Source: Nonomuraea coxensis DSM 45129
GTDB lineage: Bacteria; Actinomycetota; Actinomycetes; Streptosporangiales; Streptosporangiaceae
Assembly: GCF_019397265.1 (NCBI RefSeq)
Contig: NZ_CP068985.1
Coordinates: 4,382,501 to 4,446,500, forward strand
Direction of reading: 5' to 3'
Length of the DNA stretch: 64,000 nucleotides
Each line of letters opens with the position of its first letter. The stretch's first letter is position 1. Below the pieces are notes generated by a model. It was not told the DNA's origin, ran no database searches, and saw nothing but the letters and a program-made list of their open reading frames with translations. Positions 1 to 9,032 of this stretch are shown piece by piece. Made by a program: the position numbers and the translations under genes.

Positions 1-546
1 TTCAGGCGTGTACGGCTCCCATGCCAAGTCTGTCCCGAACCGATCGTAGACGGCCTTGTTGTTGAGCTGGCGAGGCAGAATTCCCACCCCGGTCCCCAGG
101 TCGAGGAATCTCACCTCGTCCAATCCGTGCTCGGCGGCGAACCCGCCGATGATCAGTTGCGGCACGAGGAAACGGCGTGCGCCGGTGAACGAGTTCGACC
201 GGCCGCACATCTCCCTGGCCAGTTCCTCGCCGTGGCGCTCGACGAGATCACGGAGGAGACGGAGTCGCGTGGCGTCATCGACGCCGCCGTCGAACAGCGA
301 GGTGTCACGCTTCTCCCGTAAGGCGATCTGGCGGACGGCGGCGCTTGTCAGGGTGATGAGGTGGGCGTCGCTGATGTGGGGTCGCGCGCTCCACACGGTC
401 TCGAGTACGCGGGAGAATTCGGGGTGCCCGCCGGCGAGCAGTTCCCGAACGAGCCGATGAAAATGCGACCAGCCGTGGTGGCCCTGCTGGTGCTGCACGA
501 TGGCGGCGAGCGTACGGTCGAAGGCTGTGCGCCGCTCCTGGAACAT
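1..546 (-). CDS. DUF2332/methyltransferase-like protein, 3' end cut by window
   Basis: The minus strand is open from an ATG at 546 to the window edge (182 codons, no stop). A GGGAG ribosome site sits 4 bases upstream. The N-terminal half is helical. Near residue 148 comes a nucleotide- or SAM-binding-like loop, FLDLGTGVGILPRQLN, after a conserved-looking RRFLVPQLIIGGFAAEHGL stretch. The arrangement resembles the DUF2332 family (about 340 residues, degenerate Rossmann methyltransferase fold), but this is recalled rather than searched. The gene starts 40 bp after the EgtA-like gene on the same strand, so the two probably form one operon. It is not an EgtB or EgtD by its motifs. The C-terminal half is outside the window. 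Confidence 0.7.
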   Translation of the reverse strand, partial: MFQERRTAFDRTLAAIVQHQQGHHGWSHFHRLVRELLAGGHPEFSRVLETVWSARPHISDAHLITLTSAAVRQIALREKRDTSLFDGGVDDATRLRLLRDLVERHGEELAREMCGRSNSFTGARRFLVPQLIIGGFAAEHGLDEVRFLDLGTGVGILPRQLNNKAVYDRFGTDLAWEPYTPE

Positions 547-586
547 GTCGCTCCCTTCGGGCCCAGGACGGGTGAGGCGGCCTCTC

Positions 587-1843
587 TCAAAGGGCGGTCG
601 GCCCCCCGGAGGCCGCGACCGCCACGGACAGGGGCTGCCGGTCGGTCAAGTGGTCATCCGCGGGACACCGCGCGCGGAAGGTGTAGAGCTCTGCGAACCT
701 CTGCACGATCGGCCGTACCCGTCCGGGCACCTCCATGCGCTCCAGGGCGTCGATGACGATCGCCATGCAACGCTGGGCGGCCTCCGCAAAACGGGGTTCC
801 CCCATGGCGTCACGGGCGGCTGTCACCCATGTCTCGCGCATGCTCGGCAGAGGCAGAGTCTCGGCGATCCTGCGCACCTCCCGGAAGGCGTACGGGTCAT
901 CGAGCAGTGCGCTCACCGTGACGACCGGCACGATCCAGTTGTCGCCCTCCTGAGCGTCGATCATGCGCAGCTCGAGATGGCCGCGCGGCCGCACGGGAGG
1001 CAGCACCGACCTGAGGTGATGCTCCAGGTCGTCGAGGCGAGCACGTCGTGGTCCCGCCCCGCGGAGCCACTGCCGCATCGTGAGGCCCGGAGGAGGAGCC
1101 TCCAAGGTGCGCGGACACGACTGGGCGATCCCGACAACCCGGGCGTCGAGCACATAGTCCGCCCACGCTTCACGTGGATCCTCCACGAGGGGCAGCGGGT
1201 CGGTACGGGTCGGGTCGGTGAGGAAACGAAGCACCTGCCGTCTCGATCGTTCCGGTGTGCCGAGGTCGAAGGGCGAGTTCGCGAACATCGCCGTGAGCAC
1301 AGGACCAAGGCTGTTGGCCAACCACCACCGGTGTCTCCAACCTCGCGGGCCTGACGAGTCATCGCCGGCGTCGACATTGACCTGAACCGATGCGCTGTTG
1401 TACATAACGACTCGGCCGTAAGGTCCGAAATGGTCGTAATTGCGCTCTAAAGCGACGGTCCGCGGAGTGTCCACGACGCGGGCCGCCCTCCGGTGGTCAA
1501 GACCGCGCCCCAGCAGAGTAAGGCTGGAGCGCACAGCTCCGTCGCGGAGCACTTGCAGGTCGCGGGCGGCCGCGTCCAGGCATTCGGCGAGCGAGTCGGC
1601 CGGGGCCGTGCTGAGTTCGAGCTGGCCGCCGGGCTCGAAAGTGACACACCCTCCCGCTGGTAAAGGTCCATCATCAATTTCGAGACACGCCTTGACATCT
1701 GCGACGCTTATGCGCCTATCAGGTGAATCGTCAGGTACGAGTAGCCACTCCAGCTCTATGCCCACCCGTCCCACCTGATTACTGGAGAAGGCATTGTCGC
1801 GAATCCATTTGGCTGCGCTGTGCACTGTCAGCTGGCTGTTCAC
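587..1843 (-). CDS. glutamate-cysteine ligase family protein (EgtA-like)
   Basis: The 418-residue product resembles the GCS2/EgtA family, which joins glutamate and cysteine using ATP, for example as the first step of ergothioneine synthesis. The family signature VGIELEWLL lies near residue 26. FEPGGQLELST (near 68) and GHLELRMIDAQEGDNW fit the glutamate/ATP site, with VQVNVD between. The reading frame is open to 1906, but the GTG at 1843 is preferred because GGGAG lies 7 bases upstream and the family alignment starts there. No EgtB, C, D or E gene follows. The next gene is a DUF2332-like protein, so the pair may make another gamma-glutamyl compound. That role is an inference. Confidence 0.8.
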   Translation of the reverse strand: MNSQLTVHSAAKWIRDNAFSSNQVGRVGIELEWLLVPDDSPDRRISVADVKACLEIDDGPLPAGGCVTFEPGGQLELSTAPADSLAECLDAAARDLQVLRDGAVRSSLTLLGRGLDHRRAARVVDTPRTVALERNYDHFGPYGRVVMYNSASVQVNVDAGDDSSGPRGWRHRWWLANSLGPVLTAMFANSPFDLGTPERSRRQVLRFLTDPTRTDPLPLVEDPREAWADYVLDARVVGIAQSCPRTLEAPPPGLTMRQWLRGAGPRRARLDDLEHHLRSVLPPVRPRGHLELRMIDAQEGDNWIVPVVTVSALLDDPYAFREVRRIAETLPLPSMRETWVTAARDAMGEPRFAEAAQRCMAIVIDALERMEVPGRVRPIVQRFAELYTFRARCPADDHLTDRQPLSVAVAASGGPTAL

Positions 1844-2066
1844 GCACCATCTCCCAGCGCCTACACCTAGAACACGGCAGAGTTTGCAAGTGCATGCCGA
1901 ATGCAAGTTGCCCCGTGTAGTCTATTAAGCCAGCGGGCGTTCATACTGTCCATAGCGATCCAACAGCGGTGCGGCTGCCGTCCTCCATGGAAACACATGA
2001 ACGAATTGTTTACGGTCAAGAGTGGCGGGCGCCGCCGGAACATCACCATCAACCTCAAGGCGCAAC

Positions 2067-2897
2067 ATGATGATGAGCACCAAACTCCATACCAGGCTAC
2101 AAATGGGGCGCCAGCCGGCCTATGTCGAGCGATCGTCGAACTCCTCCTCCATAGTGATCTTCCTGCACGGCCTCGGCCTGGACTCCAGCGACTACTGCGA
2201 CTACCTGCGACGTCACGACGAACAGCACAGCATCGCCATCACCCTTGTCGGGTTCGAGGCGAGGTCAACCATTTCGGCGGGTCCCATACCGTTGAGGGAG
2301 CATGTCGAAACAGTTTCGGACCTCATTGCGGAGATTCACGGCAAGTATCCGGAGAAAAAGATCGTGCTCGCCGGTTTCTCGCTCGGCGCCGATCTGATTC
2401 TGTGTCTCGCCGAACATTGGAGGGAGAACAGGCCGGCGGCTCCTCGGATGGCGGCGGCCCTGCTGCTCGACCCGAACGTGAACCAGTCGACGATGGCCAT
2501 TTCGAAGTTGTTCGCCGAGGCGGATCCTAATGATCCCCTGCCTGCGTTCGACAAACTGATCGGCCAGGCGACTGATCCGGCTGTTCTGGAGGCGCTCCGC
2601 TCATACGTCGCCAAGGTCCGCACAAAGGACTTCGTCCAGCTGTGGAGTCTCTCGCGAGACATGCTTGGCTATTGGCACCCTGACGGATACACCCAGATCG
2701 GCGCACGTCTGGCCGCTGTGGCCGCGGTCTCCGATGCTGTGCGGGTGGTGCTGTCGTCCGCGTACAAGAGGCACTTGCCGGCCATGCGGGCAGCGGTTGT
2801 GGACGAGTCGCGCATCTCATTCTCACTCACGTCAATGGGGCACTTTGACCTCATTCGCGAGGAGAACCTCTCTCCTGAGCTGGACCACATTCGCTAG
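2067..2897 (+). CDS. alpha/beta hydrolase (phospholipase/carboxylesterase-like)
   Basis: The 276-residue cytoplasmic protein has the alpha/beta-hydrolase layout: oxyanion strand FLHGLGLDSSDY near residue 33, nucleophile elbow GFSLGAD near 105, and a late histidine in SMGHFDL. This is the carboxylesterase/lysophospholipase type, and the substrate is unknown. Three ATG codons run in tandem at 2067. AAGGCG lies just upstream, so 2067 is preferred over the open frame from 2022. It is transcribed away from the EgtA-like gene. The 224-bp space between them should hold both promoters, and no obvious operator was seen there. Codon use is slightly less GC-biased than in the neighbours. Confidence 0.75.
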   Translation: MMMSTKLHTRLQMGRQPAYVERSSNSSSIVIFLHGLGLDSSDYCDYLRRHDEQHSIAITLVGFEARSTISAGPIPLREHVETVSDLIAEIHGKYPEKKIVLAGFSLGADLILCLAEHWRENRPAAPRMAAALLLDPNVNQSTMAISKLFAEADPNDPLPAFDKLIGQATDPAVLEALRSYVAKVRTKDFVQLWSLSRDMLGYWHPDGYTQIGARLAAVAAVSDAVRVVLSSAYKRHLPAMRAAVVDESRISFSLTSMGHFDLIREENLSPELDHIR

Positions 2898-2941
2898 CAC
2901 GGCAGCATGTAGGCGGGGGCCCAGGGCCGAAGCGTTCTCAC

Positions 2942-3522
2942 GTTGTGAAACCGAGTAGCTGAAGGTCGTCGGCCGGGCGACTGCGGCAGTGGTCGATGGC
3001 GGCGATGGTGGTCCAGCCGATCGTCGTCGCGTCGCGCCCGGCCGCGGCGGCGGTGGCGACGGCCGCGACGATGAATGCCAGCAGGGGGCGGCTGTCTGTG
3101 GTGGCGGGTGGGGTGCAGGCGGCGAGCGCGGCCAGATAGGTGCAGGTCGCGGTGTCGAAGGCGTTGCCGTCCGAGCGGGCCAACAGCCGTCCCAGGGTGC
3201 TCGCGGCCGGCCGGCCGCACCGCGCCGGGTAGGCCGGCCGCGGCGCGCAGGTCCGGGTTGTATCCGGCGATGAACCGGGCGATCTTGATTAGGGAGGTTG
3301 CTCCGCCGAGCACGGCGAGCAGGGATAACGCCGGCAGCGGGCCGAGGCGAGAGCGGCGTCCCGGCGGCTGCGCGGGTCAGGCACCGCGTCCAGGACCTCG
3401 GCCGGGGTGGGCAGATCGAGCAGGTCGTCGGGCAGGCTGGCGGCAGTGACGTGCTCCAGGTGGCGGGAGAGCACGTCGATACAGGCACCGCCTACCCGAT
3501 CGAGCACTACATCCGCGATCAC
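2942..3522 (-). pseudogene. ISAs1-type transposase remnant (N-terminal part)
   Basis: Three overlapping minus-strand frames together spell the N-terminal domain of an ISAs1/H-repeat transposase. First comes DLPTPAEVLDAVPDPRSRRD (3360-3425 region), then in another frame GGATSLIKIARFIAGYNPDL (from 3313), then in a third NAFDTATCTYLAALAA and a tail ending LQLLGF. At least two frameshifts separate them, and the DDE catalytic domain (AVDGKT and later motifs) is absent. The element cannot make an active transposase. No clear terminal inverted repeats or target duplication were found, so the insertion is old and partly deleted. Confidence 0.7.
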
Positions 3523-3701
3523 CGGCTACCGAGCGGGTAGCGGCAGGCAGCGGTCCGTTGCGATGATCTTGGCGGCGTGAGCGGTACGGGCAGCCTGCGT
3601 CCCAAACCGAACGCCGGAGGACCTGGAGCGCGCCCCGTATCGAGGCGACGGAGGGATCGGCGGACACCGACACCATGCAAGATCGAGGTTAGGGTTCTTG
3701 G

Positions 3702-4445
3702 ATGCTGCTGACGATCCTTGGTGGATGCGGTGCGTGGCCGGGGGCGGGCCAGGCCTGCGGCGGTTACCTGGTGGAGCACGAGGGGTTCAGGCTGCTCGTC
3801 GACCCCGGGTACGCGACGGTGCCGCGGCTGCTGGAACGGATCACCGCCGATCAGGTCGACGCGGTGTTCATCAGCCACGGACATCCCGACCACTGTGCCG
3901 ACCTGAACCCGCTGTTGCGTGCGCGTGCGTTGCGTGATGACCCGCCGGGGCCGCTGCCGGTGTATTCGCTGCCCGGCGCCCTGGATGCGGTGCTCGCGCT
4001 GGACCGGCCGGGGATGCTGAGCGACGCCTACGTCCTGCACGAGTTCATCGCGGGAGACCGGCTCGCCATCGGCCCGTTCCGCGCGCGGACCCGTCTGCTG
4101 CCGCACTCGGTGCCCAATGCGGGCATACGGCTGACAGCGGGCGGGCGAGTGCTCGCCTACACCGGGGACACCGGTCCTAGCCCCGATGTGGTGGATCTGG
4201 CGCGTGACGCTGACCTGCTCCTGGCCGAGGCCACATTCGCGGACCAGGTGCCGCAGGGTATGCGGCGCCACCTGTCGAGCGCCCGCCAGACAGGTCGGCA
4301 GGCCAAGGAAGCCGACGCCCGGCACCTGTTACTGACTCACCTGCAGCCGGACACAGACGCCACAGCGGCGCGAGCCGCTGCTGAGGCCGAGTACGACGGC
4401 GAGATCGGCATCGCCACCTCCGGTCTCACCATCGATCTCTCCTGA
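3702..4445 (+). CDS. MBL-fold metallo-hydrolase
   Basis: The 247-residue protein has the metallo-beta-lactamase fold. The HxHxDH motif appears as HGHPDHCAD near residue 59, with a further histidine in LLPHSV, an aspartate in YTGDTG and a closing histidine in LLLTHLQP. These ligands bind two metal ions, usually zinc. The length and lack of a signal peptide fit the cytoplasmic RNase Z-like/phosphodiesterase subgroup common in actinobacteria. The ATG at 3702 has only a weak ribosome site. The gene stands alone between the transposase remnant and the serine hydrolase gene. The natural substrate cannot be told from the sequence. Confidence 0.85.
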   Translation: MLLTILGGCGAWPGAGQACGGYLVEHEGFRLLVDPGYATVPRLLERITADQVDAVFISHGHPDHCADLNPLLRARALRDDPPGPLPVYSLPGALDAVLALDRPGMLSDAYVLHEFIAGDRLAIGPFRARTRLLPHSVPNAGIRLTAGGRVLAYTGDTGPSPDVVDLARDADLLLAEATFADQVPQGMRRHLSSARQTGRQAKEADARHLLLTHLQPDTDATAARAAAEAEYDGEIGIATSGLTIDLS

Positions 4446-4617
4446 GCAAGCCTTCCTGGGGTTCCGACCACGGTGACGCCGATGCGGCATGGGATGTGCG
4501 CGCCGCGTCCCGGCGGTGCCGCGCTGTCTCGGCTCCTCGGAGGGTGCGGTTTTCCGCAGATGGGGTCGGCGGCGCACCGCATTCCGCCGCGAAGCCGATC
4601 TCCATAGCGTTGAGCCC

Positions 4618-5694
4618 ATGATGCAGACGACGATGAACGTGCTGGTGGCGACGGCTGTTGCGGCGGGCGGCCAAGGAGTGGACGTGCGCGCCGATCTGGA
4701 GAAGATCGTGGCGGGCGACGGGGCGACGGCCGCCCTGGCGCGGGTCTCCGGCGGTGGCCGCACCTGGGCGGGCGCCGCGGGCGTACGCGACCTCCAACGC
4801 GGGGGACGCCCGTCGCCCAACGGCTATTTCCGGATCGGCAGCGTCACCAAGACCTTCGTCGCGACCGTGGTGCTCCAGCTCGTGGACGAGGGCGAGCTGC
4901 GGCTCGACGACCCCATCGAGCAGCACCTGCCCGGCCTGGTGCCGGGCGGCGAGCAGATCACGGTCCGCCGGCTCCTCAACCACACCAGTCACCTGTACGA
5001 CTACATGAGCGAGCCCGGATACTCGACCAACCGCTGGCGCGGCGACGCCCGGTTCCGCTCCTACCAGCCGCGCGAGCTGCTCAAGGTGGCCTTCGCCAAG
5101 AAGCTCCCCGACGACGGCAAGTGGCACTACTCCAACACCAACTACGTGGTGCTCGGACTGCTGGTGGAGAAGCTGACCGGCAACCCCTACGGCGAGGAGG
5201 TCAAGCGCCGCGTCCTCGACCCGTTGAAGCTGCGCCGCACGCTGGTGCCGGGCAACCGGGCGGGACTGCCGTCGCCGCACGCCAAGGGGTACGAGCCGAT
5301 GCCCGAGCTGGTGGACGCGACGCGGATGAACCCCTCGCTGGACTGGGCGGCGGGGGAGATGATCTCGACTGCGGCCGACCTGGAGCGGTTCATGTCGGCG
5401 CTGCTCGACGGCAGGCTGATCAGCGAGTCGTCGTTGCGGGCCATGCGTACGACGGTCGAGACGGGAGCCGGGTTCGGCTACGGGCTCGGACTGCAGGCCT
5501 ACCGGCTGCCGTGCGGAACGGTGTGGGGACACAGCGGCGAGCTGATCGGGTATCTGACGTTCGCGTTCCGTTCGGACTCCGGCAAGTCGATGACGCTGTC
5601 GATCAATCCCTCGACCCGCAACCCGTCCACCGCGGAGGTGATGGGCATCGCCGTCAAGGTGTTCTGCGGGACGGCGGACCAGCGGCGCGGCTGA
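4618..5694 (+). CDS. serine hydrolase, beta-lactamase class C / D-Ala-D-Ala carboxypeptidase family
   Basis: This is a penicillin-binding-protein-like serine hydrolase of about 358 residues. The SxxK motif is seen in GSVTKTF, the YxN motif in YSNTNY, and the third-box HxG in GHSGEL. Such proteins hydrolyse peptidoglycan peptides or small esters outside the membrane. Paired ATG codons at 4618 and 4621 are the likely start. The frame is open to 4489, but that extension is arginine-rich and not family-like. The hydrophobic start MNVLVATAVAAGG is a weak signal sequence, so export is uncertain. Two broken relatives lie at 40.0-40.4 kb and 48.1-48.3 kb. Confidence 0.8.
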   Translation: MMQTTMNVLVATAVAAGGQGVDVRADLEKIVAGDGATAALARVSGGGRTWAGAAGVRDLQRGGRPSPNGYFRIGSVTKTFVATVVLQLVDEGELRLDDPIEQHLPGLVPGGEQITVRRLLNHTSHLYDYMSEPGYSTNRWRGDARFRSYQPRELLKVAFAKKLPDDGKWHYSNTNYVVLGLLVEKLTGNPYGEEVKRRVLDPLKLRRTLVPGNRAGLPSPHAKGYEPMPELVDATRMNPSLDWAAGEMISTAADLERFMSALLDGRLISESSLRAMRTTVETGAGFGYGLGLQAYRLPCGTVWGHSGELIGYLTFAFRSDSGKSMTLSINPSTRNPSTAEVMGIAVKVFCGTADQRRG

Positions 5695-5738
5695 CGTACG
5701 ACCGCCGTGCGGTGGAGGCGACGTGCCTCCGGCTCTGC

Positions 5739-8700
5739 TCACAGGCGGGGTGCCGGCGCGCCGATGGCGGCCAGGAGCTCCTCGGCCTCGCGCCGGTGCC
5801 GCTCCGCCCGCTCGTCGCCCTGCCGTGCGAGGGCGTGGGCGAGCGTCCATTGCGCGCGGGCGTACTCCAGCCGCTGCCCGGACCGGGCGGCGAGTTCCAG
5901 CGCCCGTTCGCACGCCTCGGCGCAGCGCCGGTCGTCGCCGGTGGCGAGGTGGAGGGATCCGAGCAGGGTGTGCAGCCGCGGCAGGTTCAGCGGGTTGGCC
6001 GTCAGCGCCAGCTCCAGGGCCCGGTTCGCCTCCGCGAGCGCTTCGTCGTGCCGGCCCTGGCGGTGGCGCGCCTCGGCGTAGCCCAGCAGCACCTCGTCCA
6101 GGTCGGTGCCGGTGCGCCGGGCCAGCTCCAGTGCGGCGTCGAGGTGGGCGAAGGCGTCGCCGGTCCGGCCCAGCTCCAGCTCGGCGCCGGCGAGGCCGGT
6201 CAGCGAGGCGATCTGGCAGCGCTGGTTGTCGACGTCCTCGGCGATCTCCAGGCTCCGGGTGAAGGACGTGACGGCCTCCCGGTGGTGGCCGGCCTCGCGG
6301 TGCGTCCAGCCGAACGTCTCGTGCGTGACCGCCTCGGCGTAGCGCAGGCCCGCGGCCTCCGCCACCGCCAGGGCTTCGCGCAGCGACTCCAGCGCCTCCG
6401 CGAAGCGGGCCTGCTTCTGGTGCACGAGCGCCAGGTTGACCAGGGTCAGCGCCAGCACGTGGCGGTCACCCGTCCCTCTGGTGAGAGGGAGGCCGGCGAG
6501 CAGGCTCCGCTCGGCCTGCCGGAGCTGGGCGAGCATGAGATGGGCCGAGGCCAGGTTGTTCAGGCCGCGGGCCTCGCCCCGCTCGTCACCCAGCATGCGG
6601 TGGATCTTCACCGCCCGCCGGTAGTGCGGGATGGCCTGGCCGGGCTCGCCGAGCTGCTTGAGCACGACGCCGCAGCCCTGCAGCGCCAGCGCCTCTCCAT
6701 GCGGCCACCTCGCCTGGCGGGAGAGCATGAGCGCCCGCCGGTGGTGGCCCATCGCGCCTTTGAAGTCGGCCAGGCGCCAGCGGAACAGGCCGATCACCTG
6801 GCACATGGCGGCCTGCCCGCCCAGGTCCCCCTCCTGCTCGGCGGCGGCCAGTGAGATCTCCGCGAGCCGCAGTCCCTCGCCGCGCGTCCGCAGGTGCTGC
6901 ATGACGTCCGCCAGCGCCGCCACGAGGAGCCAGGCGTACGGGCGCGGCCCCTCCGCGGCGGCGTGGGAGATCGTGGCCGCGAGGTTGTCCCATTCGCGGC
7001 CGAGCCAGTCGAGGGCCTCGGCCCCGTCGCGGAAGGCCGTGGGAGTCACGTCGGGGAGGGCCTGACCGTGCGGCGGGGCCACGGCCCGGAACCCGGCGGC
7101 CGACGCGGCGGCCTCGGCCGTGCGCAGGTAGTAGGCGCACAGCCGCTCGACGGCGGCCCGGCGTTCCTCGGGGGAGTCCTCGGCGAGGCCGCGCTGCGCG
7201 GCGTACTCCAGCACCAGGTCATGGGCGGCGTAGCGGCTCAGGGCGGTCTCCTTGACCAGGTGGATCCGCGCCGCCGCGTCGAGCGACCGCCGCGCGCGCT
7301 CGCCGCTCGTGCCCGCCAGGGCCGCCGCGGCCGCGGTCGAGACGGTGGCCACCGGCGCCAGGCCGAGCAGCCGGAAGACCCGCCGGGCCGCCTGTGGCAG
7401 CGCGTGGTACGACAGGTCGAGCGCCGCCCGTACGGCGACGCTCTCCTCGCCCTCGACCCGCAGCCGCGCCAGCCGCCCGTGATCGGCGAGCTCGCGTACG
7501 TAGTGGCCGATCGTCCGGTGCTCGTGCTCGCCGATCCAGGACACGGCGATGGACAGGGCCAGCGGCAACCGGCCGCAGAGCGTCACGAGCCGCGCGGCCG
7601 CCTCAGGCTCGCGGCGCAGGCGATCCTCGCCGACGCGCTGGGCGACGAGTCGCAGCGCCTCCTCACTGGTCAGCACGTCCAGGGTGAGGCGTTCGACCCC
7701 GTCCAGCGCGACCAGGCCTGGCAGGCTGTCCCGGCTGGTGATGAGGGCGAGGCAGCCGGGACCTCCGGGCAGCAGCGCGCGGACCTGGTCCGGCTCGGCG
7801 ACGTCGTCGAGGACCACGAGCAGGCGCCGGTCGGCCAGCAACGACCGGTACAGCGCGACCTGGGCGTCAAGTTCGACCGGGATGTCCGTCACGGCCTGGC
7901 CGAGCCCCTGCAGCAGCAGGGGCAGCGCCTCGGCCGCCCGCATCGGCTCCCGCTGGTCGAAGCCGCGCATGTCGAGGAAGAGCTGCCCGTCGGGGAAACG
8001 CCCGCTCTCCTGACGGGCCCAGTGGACGGCCAGCGCGGTCTTCCCGACGCCGGCGGGGCCTGTCACGATCAGGGCCCGGCCCTCGGCCATGCGCGACAGC
8101 TCCGCCGACCGGCCGACGAAGTGGCCGGTGCCGGGCGGCAGCTGACGCGGGACGAGGGCCGGCGCCGGCGCCGGCTCCGGGGGATCGTTCTGGAGCAGCC
8201 GCTGGTGCAGCCGCTGGAGTTCCGCGCTCGGCTCCACCCCGAGTTCCCGTACGAGCCGCGCCCGAAACGTCCGGTACACCTCCAGGCTCTCCGGGACCCG
8301 CCCGGCCTCGTGCAGCGCGCGCATGAGCAGGCCGTGCGTGCGTTCGCGCAGCGGCTGCTCGGCGGCGAGCCGCATCAGCGAGGTGCCGGCCTGGTGGCCG
8401 CGACCCAGCTCCAGCAGCGCCGCGGCCCTGCCTTCGATCGCCTCGTACCGCAGTTCCTCCAGCCGGTAGCGCTCCGCCTGGGCGGCGGGGCCGCTCAGTT
8501 CCTGGAAGGGTTCGCCGCGCCAGAGCGCGAGAGCGCGCTCGTAGCGGGCGACGGCGGCCTCCCCGCTCTCCCCGCGCGCCCGCTCCACCAGCGCGGTGAA
8601 CTCCTCGGCGTCCACGTCGGCGGCGTCGGCGGGGATGAGGTATCCCGGGCTGCGCGTGACGACGGTGTCCGCGCCGAGGGCCCGGCGCAGCTCGGTGACC

Positions 8701-8906
8701 AGCCCGCGCACCCGCGCGGGGGCGCTGGGCGGAAGGGCCTCTCCCCAGAGGTGATCGGCCAGCCGCTCGACGGACACGACGCGGCCGAGGTCGAGCAGCA
8801 GCGCCGCGAGCAGCGTGCGCTGCCTGCCCGTCAGGTGGACGGCCCGGCCGCCCACCACGCTTTCCGCAGTGCCGAGGAGGAGGAATCGGAGGTCGGCGGA
8901 GGGCAC
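5739..8906 (-). CDS. AfsR/SARP-family regulator with NB-ARC and TPR domains
   Basis: The 1055-residue regulator has an OmpR-type winged helix at about residues 20-90 and a bacterial transcriptional activation domain at 95-240, together the SARP module. An NB-ARC ATPase follows with Walker A GPAGVGKT at 283-290 and Walker B LLVVLDDV. The C-terminal 400 residues are tetratricopeptide repeats. Such proteins activate secondary-metabolite genes by binding direct heptad repeats. The GTG start at 8906 has no clear ribosome site, so the mRNA may be leaderless. It is divergent from the ThiF-peptide-protease operon, and three heptads at 11-bp period lie between them (8954-8982). It is therefore the probable pathway activator. 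Confidence 0.92.
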   Translation of the reverse strand: MPSADLRFLLLGTAESVVGGRAVHLTGRQRTLLAALLLDLGRVVSVERLADHLWGEALPPSAPARVRGLVTELRRALGADTVVTRSPGYLIPADAADVDAEEFTALVERARGESGEAAVARYERALALWRGEPFQELSGPAAQAERYRLEELRYEAIEGRAAALLELGRGHQAGTSLMRLAAEQPLRERTHGLLMRALHEAGRVPESLEVYRTFRARLVRELGVEPSAELQRLHQRLLQNDPPEPAPAPALVPRQLPPGTGHFVGRSAELSRMAEGRALIVTGPAGVGKTALAVHWARQESGRFPDGQLFLDMRGFDQREPMRAAEALPLLLQGLGQAVTDIPVELDAQVALYRSLLADRRLLVVLDDVAEPDQVRALLPGGPGCLALITSRDSLPGLVALDGVERLTLDVLTSEEALRLVAQRVGEDRLRREPEAAARLVTLCGRLPLALSIAVSWIGEHEHRTIGHYVRELADHGRLARLRVEGEESVAVRAALDLSYHALPQAARRVFRLLGLAPVATVSTAAAAALAGTSGERARRSLDAAARIHLVKETALSRYAAHDLVLEYAAQRGLAEDSPEERRAAVERLCAYYLRTAEAAASAAGFRAVAPPHGQALPDVTPTAFRDGAEALDWLGREWDNLAATISHAAAEGPRPYAWLLVAALADVMQHLRTRGEGLRLAEISLAAAEQEGDLGGQAAMCQVIGLFRWRLADFKGAMGHHRRALMLSRQARWPHGEALALQGCGVVLKQLGEPGQAIPHYRRAVKIHRMLGDERGEARGLNNLASAHLMLAQLRQAERSLLAGLPLTRGTGDRHVLALTLVNLALVHQKQARFAEALESLREALAVAEAAGLRYAEAVTHETFGWTHREAGHHREAVTSFTRSLEIAEDVDNQRCQIASLTGLAGAELELGRTGDAFAHLDAALELARRTGTDLDEVLLGYAEARHRQGRHDEALAEANRALELALTANPLNLPRLHTLLGSLHLATGDDRRCAEACERALELAARSGQRLEYARAQWTLAHALARQGDERAERHRREAEELLAAIGAPAPRL

Positions 8907-8953
8907 CCGTCAGACGCTAGCCGATACGTTTCCCGCACGTCCTGAACTCCGCC

Positions 8954-8982
8954 CATACGGGATCCATGCGGAAATCATGCCG
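8954..8982 (+). promoter_or_regulatory. candidate SARP operator: three heptads at 11-bp period
   Basis: CATACGG at 8954, CATGCGG at 8965 and CATGCCG at 8976 begin exactly 11 bp apart, each separated by 4 bp. SARP activators bind direct heptad repeats with one-helical-turn spacing just upstream of the -10 region. The site lies 50 bp before the ThiF start codon and 48 bp from the regulator's own start. Confidence 0.65.
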
Positions 8983-9032
8983 GTGACTGCCACGGTGTGG
9001 CCGATCCCTCCGAGAGATTGGCGGACGCGGCG

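Noticed and set aside
2942..3522. Complete insertion sequence
   Set aside because: Only the transposase N-terminal domain remains, in three frames, and no terminal repeats were found.
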